In this document: in pieces, positions 10,236-21,800 of the stretch
Numbering within the stretch: the stretch's first letter is position 1
Layout: every line of letters begins with the position of its first letter
Source of the DNA: Bolinopsis microptera
Lineage: Eukaryota > Ctenophora > Tentaculata > Lobata > Bolinopsidae
Direction of reading: 5' to 3'
Assembly (NCBI RefSeq): GCF_026151205.1
Contig: NC_087076.1
Span: 12,819,675-12,883,674 of the forward strand
DNA: 64,000 bases
Made by a program: the position numbers and the translations under genes
The notes under the pieces: generated by a model
The model's database searches: none
Told to the model about the DNA's origin: nothing
The model's input: only the letters and a program-made list of their open reading frames with translations

Positions 10236-12793
10236 TCAGACGGTATTAACTTGCTGCTGAACCGGTTCCTCTTCCTCTCTGAGCTGACCGTACTCTATAG
10301 TCCTCAGACTCACGTGCACGTTCTTCAGCAGCTTGTGCAAGAAGATAGCAGACACTCCCCCCGTTATCATTATCAGTCCGATAACGTTCAGCACGTCCAC
10401 ACTCTCTTTGAACCACAAAGCTTGGAAACAATACCCGAACAAAACGTCTGTGTTCCTCATGAGGACAGCAGGGGTGGTGATATCACGTGACAGGGCCCTG
10501 AAGAACAGATACAAACTGACCAACATGAGGAGACCACTGAGGAGGAGGTAGAGTCTGTCAGAACCGCAGTGCGGTGCTGTGTACGGGGTGGCGGTTATGA
10601 GTTGTACCGCTACACTGGTGGGCAGGAGGATAACGTTTAACCAGAACAGAGTGGTGAGAAGGGATACACTAGCACCCTGTACCCTGACTGCTGTGTAACA
10701 CGCCCCAAGACATATAGCACCTACCAGTGCTAGTGCACACACGGTGAGACTCAAGTTTGCGTCTTTGTGGGACATTTTGCTGAAGATTATTGGTGGCTGC
10801 AAGGTAAAAACTATACCGAGAAAACAAGCGAAAGCGCTGGTAAAGTTGACGACGCCACACTTTTCTTTGAAGACGATCTTAGCGAAGAGACCGGAGAATA
10901 GGGGTGCGGTGTAGAGGAGGAGGATAGCGTCTCCAAACCTCATATGCTGGACGCTGGAGACTGTTAGGAGGAGTCCAGCCGCTCCGGAGATACTCACTGT
11001 AGCTAGTCCTACTACCTGTGGGGTGGTGGTTGCTAATTAGATGCTAATTAGTTGCTACTAAGAATGTAAAAAGGTCTGCTACTTGTTTAAATCGGTCATT
11101 CGAGCGTAGACCATGGCCTATCGGGCGCCTATCGGACGCCTATCGGGCGCCTTGCCATGGCCAATACTACGGCACATTGTGTTTGACCGTTTTACAACTC
11201 GAAGGTACGTCTCACCCCACCGTGTCGAATGCAGGCTGCTTGCTTAGCATGTGTCCAAGTTCCCTCTATAGAGTTCATGTGGGCTCCAGTCTCTGGGTCT
11301 ACAAAGTTTGTAGAGTGATTCACATAAAGGTGTATATATCCCAAGCACGTCAGGTTGACATATCCCTCCCACTTGTCTGTGATGACGGTCGTCCCTCTCC
11401 TCACGTATACGATGTTCCCCAGGGTCCCAGCGTCACGATAGTTTCCAGGGCAGACAGCCAGAAAGCAGAAGTCAGAATGTCGCTGAACTCCTCCTGCCAG
11501 CCATGTTCCCTGGACAGGCCGTCCTCTGTTGAACTTCTGCTTCCCGAACTTCGCTTCATCAATCTCCACAATTGTAGAGGGTCCACCGCGACCGATCTTA
11601 GGGCTCGTCTGTATATCTTCTGCCATATACCTTATCCCTACCGTTTTATTACATTTTTTACTTTATTTACCTATTACTATACATATTTAATCTTAAATTA
11701 GCATTTTAGTGGAACTATGTAAAAGGGGATCGTTGCTAGCGTCGAGATTGTCTTAACCCTGCCTTAGTCAGTTGAAAGTCTGATAGCGTATGTTCCGTTT
11801 GATTTGACCAAACTAATGCCTTTCATTGCTTTATATGCTGTCGTATATAAGTGTGGAAGATCCGTCTGACTGTTGTCTCAGCGACACTCGCTCTCTCTGC
11901 AGTCCTCGTGACCGTCAGGCCCTCAGCAAATGATGATAGGATCAGGATGAAGTCACCATAGGTAAGGGTACTGTTCTGCAACTTGGCAACAACACTATAA
12001 TACATGTAAAATCAGTCCAAAAATTGATCGTGTCACGTACCTTCAAGTTTTAATTGACCGATAAAATAACTAAAAACGGTCAAACACAATGTGCCGTATT
12101 ATTGGCCATGGCAAGGCGCCCGATAGGCGCCCGATAGGCCATGGTCTCCGCTCGAATGACCTTTAAATCTATACCATTATAAGTAAATGCAGCGAACTTC
12201 AAATTGCACGTAAATAATATTCCCAAGAGGTGTGAGGGAGGAGTGGGAGATCTCCGCACACCTTTAGATTTTTAGATGATACCCGTAAATATTTCTCTAA
12301 TATATTGACGCGACGAGAAGCAGTGCGGTCTATGGGTAATAAACCTAGAGCTAAAACCTACCTTGTCTCTGGGTACGAGGACACTGATGCCCTGATGAGT
12401 AGCACACATCACCAACACCCCAATACACACCCCACACTGGATACAGCATATCTCCGGGCTGCCCACACTCGGGGTACGCTTAGCGAGTGCTATGCTCAAA
12501 CAGTACAGCGCACTCGACATCAACACCAGGGTCAGACCCACCACCTTGCTGCATCTCAGGGGTTCTGTTTGGGGAGCTGCTGGTACGTCTGATGTGAACC
12601 TGGCATGCTGTTCTGTTCTGAATGTCACGTGACGCCTTGTTTCTGGAGCCGGGGGAAGGGTTTCTCGTTCTGTTGGTCTGGGATCTGGTTGTCTTGTTTC
12701 CTTGCCGTTTGGGAGAACGAGCTGGACTGCTTCGAATGTTGTGTCCTCACCTGCTATCAACTCTTCCGTGTCATCAGAGTATGCGGTTCTCAT
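10236..12793 (-). CDS. SLC35G/EamA-type nucleotide-sugar or drug/metabolite transporter
   Basis: Exon 12793-12362 (144 codons, donor gtaggt) codes a polar N-terminal tail, then the first membrane helix (VVGLTLVLMSSALYCLSIAL) and a second one after SVGSPEICCIQCGV. Exon 11015-10236 (259 residues) supplies the remaining helices, with the EamA hallmark MRFGDAILLLYTAPLFSGLF followed by KEKCG, and ends in an acidic cytosolic tail. In this family the first EamA repeat continues without a gap, and the segment ILEKYLR at about 12283-12340, followed by a gtatca donor, fits just before VVGLATVS. That piece lies one base out of frame with the first exon, so either an exon boundary is missed or there is an indel. 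An in-frame TGA upstream supports the ATG at 12793. The intron holds a Merlin transposon. Substrate unknown. Confidence 0.78.
11192..11626 (-). CDS. Merlin transposase, DDE catalytic domain
   Basis: 144 codons inside the Merlin element. It matches the ISXO2-like transposase domain: GGPSTIVEIDEAKFGKQK gives the first catalytic Asp, TTVITDKWEGY the second, and GAHMNSIEGTWTHAK the Glu. Other family marks are NRGRPVQGTW, FLAVCPGNYRDAGTL and YVNHSTNFVDPETG. The catalytic residues look intact. The N-terminal DNA-binding part is in a separate ORF (12005-11823), so the gene is either spliced or broken between 11823 and 11626. Confidence 0.88.
   Translation of the reverse strand: MAEDIQTSPKIGRGGPSTIVEIDEAKFGKQKFNRGRPVQGTWLAGGVQRHSDFCFLAVCPGNYRDAGTLGNIVYVRRGTTVITDKWEGYVNLTCLGYIHLYVNHSTNFVDPETGAHMNSIEGTWTHAKQAACIRHGGVRRTFEL
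11823..12005 (-). CDS. Merlin transposase N-terminal helix-turn-helix region
   Basis: 60 codons with a helix-turn-helix-like pattern (LTVTRTAERASVAETTVRR), as found before the DDE domain in Merlin/IS1016 transposases. It stops 196 bases before the catalytic ORF begins. No clean donor/acceptor pair joins the two, so a degenerate gene is the simplest reading. Confidence 0.6.
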   Translation of the reverse strand: MYYSVVAKLQNSTLTYGDFILILSSFAEGLTVTRTAERASVAETTVRRIFHTYIRQHIKQ

Positions 12794-12841
12794 GTCGTAG
12801 ACGGTTTCGGATCAGTTGCTCTGGACATACTACTAAAATAG

Positions 12842-15800
12842 AATGTATAAATTAAAATGTAACTCCTTTATCACTTGCAAAGCCTTTTTTCCAATAATTC
12901 TTAGTCACACAAATTAAACAATAATAGTGTGATGACCCCATTCGTATCAAATAGTAGGGCAAATTAATTGGAGCTTGCAAAGATCAAACAAAATTCGGAC
13001 AAGATAAAAAACCGAACAAAATAACAGCAAAGTAAAGATGAATGACTAAATAATCAGTTTGGTAGAAGTGTAAGAAAATACAACTGTAACTGTATGTTAC
13101 TGAACAGAACTGAATAAGTGTGTAATTGAAATGACTGCACTACAAGTACTTAGTACAAAGTGTGATCAACAATTAGCATTGAGTTATCATATTATCAATA
13201 TTAATATTCAGTTACAGTGAAGACTAAGATTGGGTCACATGAACGAACGTCAAACTTGCCAGACACGAGCTACAGAGTACAAATCGAGGGAAAGGAATGA
13301 GCACAGTATATCAGTCTCACGGTAAAAAGAAGTTGTATATAGGTCAGAAATTACTAATTGTCAAAGTACACTACTCAACAACTAATCCTACCCTAAGTTT
13401 TATAAGGGGTCTCTCAGTGTAGCTAATACTTGAGCTGCCCGTATTAAATTAATATTATGAGGTTTAGTAATTAGTTATACCAGGGCAGCGAAAAACTGGC
13501 CTCTTAATTACGAGCTTTGTTATTAAATCTATATTATATTATGGGCCTAAACTGCAGAGTATTGCGGCCAATGTCTTTATATATAATGTTAATCATAGTA
13601 TGTGTAATTAGAGCTAATATAAGGTACAATCCTGTGTACAGAGCACTTGTAACCTTAAATTTACAAAATGTAAACAACAGAGCACCCTTTGTATTGCAAT
13701 GCAAAATGAGAGACAGCAAACTTTTCAACGCACCTATACAGGTGAAATAGTAAATATGTAAATGAATAGACCAATAGGCAATAGTACCTTGGAGCACCGA
13801 TATCTAGAAAAATCATTAAAAAAATTTAGAAACTAAAGACATGAAAATATTAATACTTAACAGTGATATGTAGAAAATAAAATTCAGCCAACAGCAGCTG
13901 TAGGTGCAGCATAAATATGTACAATTAACAATGTGTTAAGTCACACGCGCAGCGAAACCCAACAAGACCACAGATTATGAGCTTAATGTTCTTGAACGAT
14001 CAATATAGATGCGCGCCGGCGCGCTGCGTAGCACACGCACGTGCGAGTCAAATGGTCTGTTATCTAGTTATCTGTACAGTGTAAAGTTTAACGCTGCAAG
14101 TCAGCCCCTCAGTGATAATTAGGGATATTTATTAATAATATATACAATACTGAATACATACAATATACATTCAAAGCCACTTTTAAATTCTACAAGTACA
14201 ATATCAAAGATGAACAAACGCGATGTATGCAGTATGAGACTTAAAGAGTTCGCACTTCCCAACGTGTCGCAACTGTTCATGCCATTACTGTAGAAAGTCA
14301 CTTTAAAGTTCCACAACTCAACTACTCATTTATTTTATCACACCAATGTAGTTTAAAGAGCTATATATATACGAGGCAGTGTGATTACCTTACTACTGAC
14401 TACACACACAAAACAAACTAAGTCTAATGAGGGTTTAGTTAGTGTATTATTTTGTACTATTCGTAGTGTGTACTAGCTGTATCGGATGTGATCATTTACG
14501 TATTACGTAATATATAAGCCAGATTCTTATTATTTATTTATTACTTATTATATCCAGATTTTGACTAATTTAGGACCCTGGCACTTTGTTAAGCATAGTA
14601 TAAGTATAGCTTTTGCTCGGAAAATAAACTAGTGAACAAAAATTCCGAGAACAAGCTGAAAATTGAGTTAAGAAATGCTTTCCAACAATAACACAATTAT
14701 TTCACAATCGACCAAAAAGATTAAAACAAGATTTAAATACAATTTCAATGAACACAGATCTAAATGAGGGCCACTACATTTGGCGCTATTGCTATAATAA
14801 CAGCAGCTGTACTTGGTACTTTCACATGAGGCAGTGTGTTATTGGGAATGGTTATATAGTTATATAGCGTCCTAATACCAGCTTTCCATCACGTTTGGTG
14901 TGGATATTGTATATTGTATATTCTGGTCCTGCTACTCTGGTCCTGAGCTATTGGTCCTGAGTCATAACTCTCCAGGAAAGCATTTTTACCCTACGTCATG
15001 GGGGGTTATTCGGAATCAGCGTCCAAAAATGCACCGATTTAAATCAATTCCATATCCACAGGGCCTTTTCACAAGAATTTTCTTAAAATTTGGGCGAGCG
15101 ATTCAGTAGAAGCTTAGAAGCGATTGGAGAGCGAACCTCGAATTTATAAGCGGTAGGGATTCAGTCCGTTAGGGATTCGGCCTGCTTACCAACATTAAAG
15201 AGTATTTAGTGATATACTTATAAAAGTATATAGTTGCGTAGGTGATAATTTTCAGATATATGTCAACCAGGTCACGAGGATAGATTATGAGGATAGTGGT
15301 CATTATTGTGGTGAGGTGGTGTCATGCAAAGAAGATTCCTTTAAAGGAGTAATGAGTTGTACATGTAGTTATAGTGCTCATAAATTGTAAGTTATCAAAA
15401 AAATACCAAATCTTTCTGATATTTAAAACAACTGCGTGTATTTATAATGAGCCGATAGTATGCCCGTGGTCGCAGGGAGGAAGCTAGTATTCTAGTAGTA
15501 TTTTTTATAGTCAGTTTTTATCGCATATTTGCCAGATAAACGTGGTCATACAGGATTAATTATCAGGCTACGAAATATCTAGTCATATATTACATAACAA
15601 TGCCACATAACAATGCCACATAACAATGCCACATAACTACCAACGTTAGGAGTGTTGTGTCCATAATATAGGAGCCAATTGCCAAATAGTCTTCCCAAAG
15701 CAAGGATTGTATAATCTTCAAACGATTAGCTTTAACCATCTCTAATAGATTTTGTTCTAATACCAATTCGTGTATATTATATAATAAGCCAAAGGCAAAA

Positions 15801-18800
15801 TACCACCTAGAGGCTAGAGATACTATAATAGCAACAAATGACTGAGAGGTACTGGTAAAACTATAGAAACACGTACCTGAGAGGAACTATATGAGAGGTA
15901 CTGGTACTATAGCAACAAGTACCTAACTGGGCCAGAGCTCTCTAATACTCAGTTTAAAGTGATTAAAGTCCGCTAATTACACGGCTTATGAATAATGATA
16001 CCAAGCTCTGGAGCATACACCTGTATTTCCTTATGTCGGTATCTACCAAAGGTGTACCCTAATACATTGCTGCAGGATCTACTGATCTACTGATCTACTG
16101 CAGCCCCTTTTCTCTACCGATAAACGACAAAACAGAGGTGAACAATCTAACACAGTTTTAGTTGAGTGACGTGTAAATAGTAATATTATCACCGTAATTT
16201 CACTCCTCTGCTGTCCATTAATTTCTTTTATCTCTTTTAATCCTTTATCTCCTGTACACGTCACGCTATTTGTTAATTTACAGAAATTAACGAATATAGC
16301 TTAAATCAGAAATTCGAACGAAAGAAACATCAAATCATGAGACTCAACAACACTACACGAATCCACCAGAACCGATAAGAATAATGATTAAAACAATTAC
16401 AAAACATAATCATAAAGTAAGCAGATGTTCCAACACAAACCAGTCTGGAAATAAATGACCATCATCGATCGATCATCGGATCATTGTCCTATGTCTCGTG
16501 GGCTATCATGGCCCAGCCTCTTAAAAAGATTGTCCTATGTTTATATGTATTATTCATAAGCTGGTAAGTAATAGTTCGCGCAGACCTGCATCTGCTCAGC
16601 ATGGTGATACCAAGCAACCCGGCCCAAAAATAGTGTTGTAGCAACAAAGCTTGAGACCGTCAGGTAGCAGTACTCCAACAATGATTTTAGGGGTGCAGCT
16701 CACAAAATTATGGTCCTAGATAATAACCATTTAGGTGAGCCATCTGGACGTTAACAAATCTTTAATAGTAACACCAAACTCCCAACAGGAGAAAGAAATG
16801 TAACCACACGAATGAGCAGTTTTATAGTATCTGAAAGACAAAATGGCCCGCCCACCTGGCCCATCAGACCCTACACAAAAAAGAGAATTGATCGTATGAT
16901 GTAGGGATCGGCTCTGAGACTTCAGAACTTGCGTAAGTTTTGTGATATTGTAGAATTGTAAACAAAATTGTAAAAACTCTTTTTAGAACTGATCGGCAGG
17001 TGTTAAGGTTTCAATATTTGAATTAAATTTAGGAGGGGGCGGTCGATCAAATAATTTCTCTTGTGCAGATTATATGATCTGTAGAGAAATCTAATTGATT
17101 TATTTAAGTTTCTTTACTTCCAGGACAAAATTAATTGTAGCATAATCAGCAACACGTTTCAGGTAAAAGCCACGTATATAACGTTACGTTAAGCCGCGGT
17201 AGAATTAGCACCGTAGTATTATCATTTCATTGAGCGTGCCCATTACTCGAAACAGTCATGATAATTAGTGACCATGGCAACGGCTTTAGTAAAGTTTTTA
17301 CTTGCGCAATTCTTCCCTTGTGGTAACTTAAGCCGGTGTGGTGTCACTTTTCATTTTCTTTCTCTACTTGTTATACTGTTTAATTTTGAGCTACCTTGTT
17401 TTAAAATGTGCTCACTGCTCTGCTCAATACACTGCTCGTTGTAGAACTTCACGTTTAACAGGCTATCAAGCTATTAACATGTATTTAACAAGGCATTAGC
17501 AGGTCCTTTACATCCCATTAGCAGGTCTTTATCAGACCATTAACATGCCTTCAACAGAACATTGTTGGCTTTAACCCCCGTCCAATGTACACTGGGAGTA
17601 AGGTAAATCAAAGTCAACATATCAAGGAGCAGGTTCAATCAAGAATGAAGTGGTTGGAAGCCTTCAAACATGTGCAAAATGTAAAGACGTGTAGTAAATG
17701 TTTAGTGTCGTTTAACCAGTATTGCACGCCTGATTGCTCTCAACCCAATAAAAACTATATAAATCACGAGAACAAGTTGTCCTGAACATGTTCTTATAAC
17801 ATATTTGATGTAAATGGTTAAATGACGAAATCGTTTGTGTCACTTGGTACATGATTTGCATTTAAAATGGTGCTGAAAGCTTGACATTTGCCCAGAGCTA
17901 TTATACCACTATTGATTAAGATAATCGACTTAAAGTTTATGTGATGAGCCAAGATTCAAGATGTCTCTCTTGAGAGGTCGATCAAACAAAAAGAATGGTA
18001 CTAACATCAGTAGAAACAATTTAATAGGGTATGAAGGACATGGAGTTTCTCACCAACTTTATGTTTGGATTTATCAATATCTCAAAATGTTATCATCTGA
18101 ACATCCCATGAATCTAAACACGCAACTTATATACCTAGAAAAGCCCTAGCGAAATCATCCATCAGTTAATAATACATTTACAGCTTACATATTACATACT
18201 GCTTAATGGAGCTGCGGATATGCTTCTATAACAATGTACTATATTGCTTGTCAAAAATATCGCATCAGCTTGCTAGGTCACTACATCATGCAACTTATTT
18301 GCAAAGCATCACTGCTTTATCTGCTCCGTTTGTTTTGTATCTTTGTCATTTTACTGGCGATGTAGATTGTAGAGGGAACCAAACATCTTATATGCTGTTA
18401 TTGTGAATAAGGTTTTGTGATTGAGTTAGGTTATTGTTAGACGTATGTTATTGTTAGGGTTTGGGAAAGATCTGATTAATGATACAACGTGTAAAAAGGT
18501 ACTTTCGGTTTTGGGGAAGGGCTGGTAAAATTCCTCTTGAGATGAAATTTCGGGGGATCATACGTCAAAAATATCAGCTTGCAACGATCATATTTTTACA
18601 GCATCACTCCATTATCTGTTTCGTTTTTTTAAATCATTGTCAATGTAATCGCATTTATTGTGGTCTTGACTCAAGAGGGGGCCAAAAATTTAACCCTCTA
18701 CATTTTACCCGCCGGTTAATGTTAGGGTCATGTATAGAGTAAAGGGTTGTGTAACTGTAAGGCCGAAAGAAGAAACACTGCTTGTGCTATTTTTGAGAGT

Positions 18801-18874
18801 AGCTAATATATCACGTTTAACTTTGTATAATGTATAATGTATAATGCAAATACCTAAAAGGTGCTGTAACCGAG
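12842..18874. other. Long intergenic region, no gene recognised
   Basis: About 6 kb of AT-rich sequence with only short unsupported ORFs. It contains a CpG-rich palindrome at about 14010-14030 (gcgcgccggcgcgc) near a TATA-like run at 14362, three tandem copies of a 15-bp word (acaatgccacataac) at 15597-15637, and a diverged internal duplication (18240-18390 against 18560-18690). The stretch 14990-15090 shares words with 58590-58680 (a dispersed repeat). It presumably holds the promoters of the two flanking divergent genes. No tRNA or rRNA was recognised. Confidence 0.45.
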
Positions 18875-21800
18875 ATGGCGGCGGAGTTTGACCCGTATGG
18901 AGTAACCCAAGCTTACACTCATCACTCAGTTATCAGTAAGTCTTTGTAAGTTTGTGCTTTTTCAATAAAGTTAGTCACCTGATACGTATCCTTTCGTTGG
19001 AACTTAAGACTATGTTATTAAACGCATTTTTACTTTGAATTCAATTCGACCAGTAGTAACCTTTTTGAAGGAATGCGCCAATTATGCATGGTCAACATTT
19101 ACCAATTTTTTTTGGCTCAAGTTTTCCATGTTATTTCTGCACTGCGAACGCGAGTAGCAGCAGCTTCAAGTCTCGCAGAAAAAGGAGAAAAAAGCTAAAT
19201 TCTCGCAAATATAAAAGGCACATCCCGTACGAGGGACTTTCAATCAACCGATAAAAGTTCAAAAAGACTGAATACTCACAGAATAAAATTCCAAGAAATC
19301 CGTGACGAAAAGAAGTCCTTCTGTTGCGCTAAAGTAGCTGAAAGATTATGGCAGCTGTACCGTTAAACTTGCCTTACCTTAGTCGGTAATACTAATATTA
19401 TGGGGGGGGGGGGGGGGGGTCTAATTTTGTCATTTTCGGGCCAAAGAACCATATTTATAACAGTCCATATTTTTACCCCCCATAATATTACCGACTAAGG
19501 TATGTTAAATAAAGAGATATTATGCAGGATTATGCAATGCCCAGTCTGATCGGGGACTCCTAAAATGTTCTAGTTGATGTGGCCCCCAGATATTATTCCA
19601 AAAACACTCGTGAAATGAGCTGTCCTCCCCGTATATGGCTTGATAAGATGCCTCATTTCTGAAACTTGCTGTAATAATGAAGAATATTCGAGTAACATAT
19701 AAATGGAGTACTACTTGAAGCAGTGGTGACAGATAGAATGATGAATGATCAAATCTAGTTAGGATTACAATCATTTTATATATTTTGACTGTAGGAGGTA
19801 CAAAGATTACATTCACAAAGATTACAAGGTATACATGGGCAAGTAAAGGAGCCTTACTCTCGGAAAGATCGCAACTAATGCTCAAATGCTGGTTCATATT
19901 CGTAACTCATTTTCCTGTAACTACTTTGTTCTTCCTGCAGACCGAACGCGATAGTTAACAATCAATCATACCAAATATGAAATAATAAATACAATTATTG
20001 TAGGACCTTTTAGTCAAGTCTTTGAAACATAATGCCTTAACGAAGCGAAGAGTTTGTTTAGTTGTATCAACAGATGACCAGGTTCATTGTATAGTCCTTA
20101 TCATTTTAATGTAACTTGTAATCTGCATGCAGTGAGCGAAATTCAAAAAAGTCAGTACCATTGATAAGATAATTCGTAATTTAGGCATCAATCAAATAAG
20201 AATTAGATGGGCCTGAGTCTTGCTTTGAAGAAAGTTGTAAATTAGAAACGGACTGTAACTAGTAAAACAGTGGGAAATTATAAAACTACCAGAGCCTTGC
20301 ACTCCTATCCGGCACTGCAAATATAGTATCTTGACTTTTGTCTCTTTCTCTCACACCCCACCTCTCATCAGCTCTGGGAGCGGAGATACTGACGAAGACA
20401 ATAGACCATGAAGAGCACGAGAGAATACGAGCAATAGAGGAGGCGATAGAGAGGACGAGGGTTGCAGGAGTGGAATCTAAGGAGGTAGCTCTGGAGAAGT
20501 TAGCTAGGAAGTGCGCCAAGGCACAGAAACAGGTGAGTTTAATTTCATGGAGTAAGTTAGTACTTATAGCATGAATTAGAAGTATTTATAACATAGAATA
20601 GGGTCAGTCGGCATGACCTAGAAAGAGATCAATACTATCACTCGGGAACGTGGTTATGACCTAGAAAGATATTAATACTATCACTCGGGAACGTGGTTGT
20701 GACCTAGAAAGATATCAATACTATCACTCGGGAACGTGGTTATGACCTAGAAAGAGATCAATACTATCACTCGGTAACGTGGTTATGACCTAGAAAGATA
20801 TCAATACTATCACTCGGGAACGTGGTTGTGACCTAGAAAGAGATCAATACTATCACTCGGTAACGTGGTTATGACCTAGAAAGATATCAATACTATCACT
20901 CGGGAACGTGGTTGTGACCTAAAAAGAGATCAATACTATCACTCGGGAACGTGGTTGTGACCTAAAAAGAGATCAATACTATCACTCGGTAACGTGGTTA
21001 TGACCTAGAAAGATATCAATACTATCACTCGGGAACGTGGTTATGACCTAGAAAGATATCAATACTATCATTCGGGAACGTGGTTATGACCTAGAAAGAT
21101 ATCAATACTATCATTCGGGAACGTGGTTATGACCTAGAAAGATATCAATACTATCACTCGGGAACGTGGTTGTGACCTAGAAAGAGATCAATACTATCAC
21201 TCGGTAACGTGGTTATGACCTAGAAAGATATCAATACTATCACTCGGGAACGTGGTTATGACCTAGAAAGAGATCAATACTATCACTCGGTAACGTGGTT
21301 ATGACCTAGAAAGATATCAATACTATCACTCGGGAACGTGGTTGTGACCTAGAAAGAGATCAATACTATCACTCGGTAACGTGGTTATGACCTAGAAAGA
21401 TATCAATACTATCACTCGGGAACGTGGTTGTGACCTAGAAAGAGATCAATACTATCACTCGGTAACGTGGTTATGACCTAGAAAGAGATCAATACTATCA
21501 CTCGGTAACGTGGTTATGACCTAGAAAGATATCAATACTATCACTCGGGAACGTGGTTGTGACCTAGAAAGAGATCAATACTATCACTCGGGAACGTGGT
21601 TATGACCTAGAAAGATATCAATACTATCATTCGGGAACGTGGTTATGACCTAGAAAGATATCAATACTATCACTCGGGAACGTGGTTGTGACCTAGAAAG
21701 AGATCAATACTATCACTCGGTAACGTGGTTATGACCTAGAAAGATATCAATACTATCACTCGGGAACGTGGTTATGACCTAGAAAGATATCAATACTATC

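Larger units (their letters stand above)
11086..12169. mobile_element. Merlin-family DNA transposon with target-site duplications
   Basis: The element itself is 11094-12161 (1068 bp). Terminal inverted repeats begin ggtcattcgagcg on both ends and extend through ccatggcctatcgggcgcc and tggccat-cacattgtgtttgaccg. Perfect 8-bp target-site duplications tttaaatc stand at 11086-11093 and 12162-12169. The encoded transposase is of the ISXO2/IS1016-related kind, which together with the 8-bp TSD defines Merlin. It is inserted in the transporter gene intron, with its transposase on the same (minus) strand. Confidence 0.92.
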
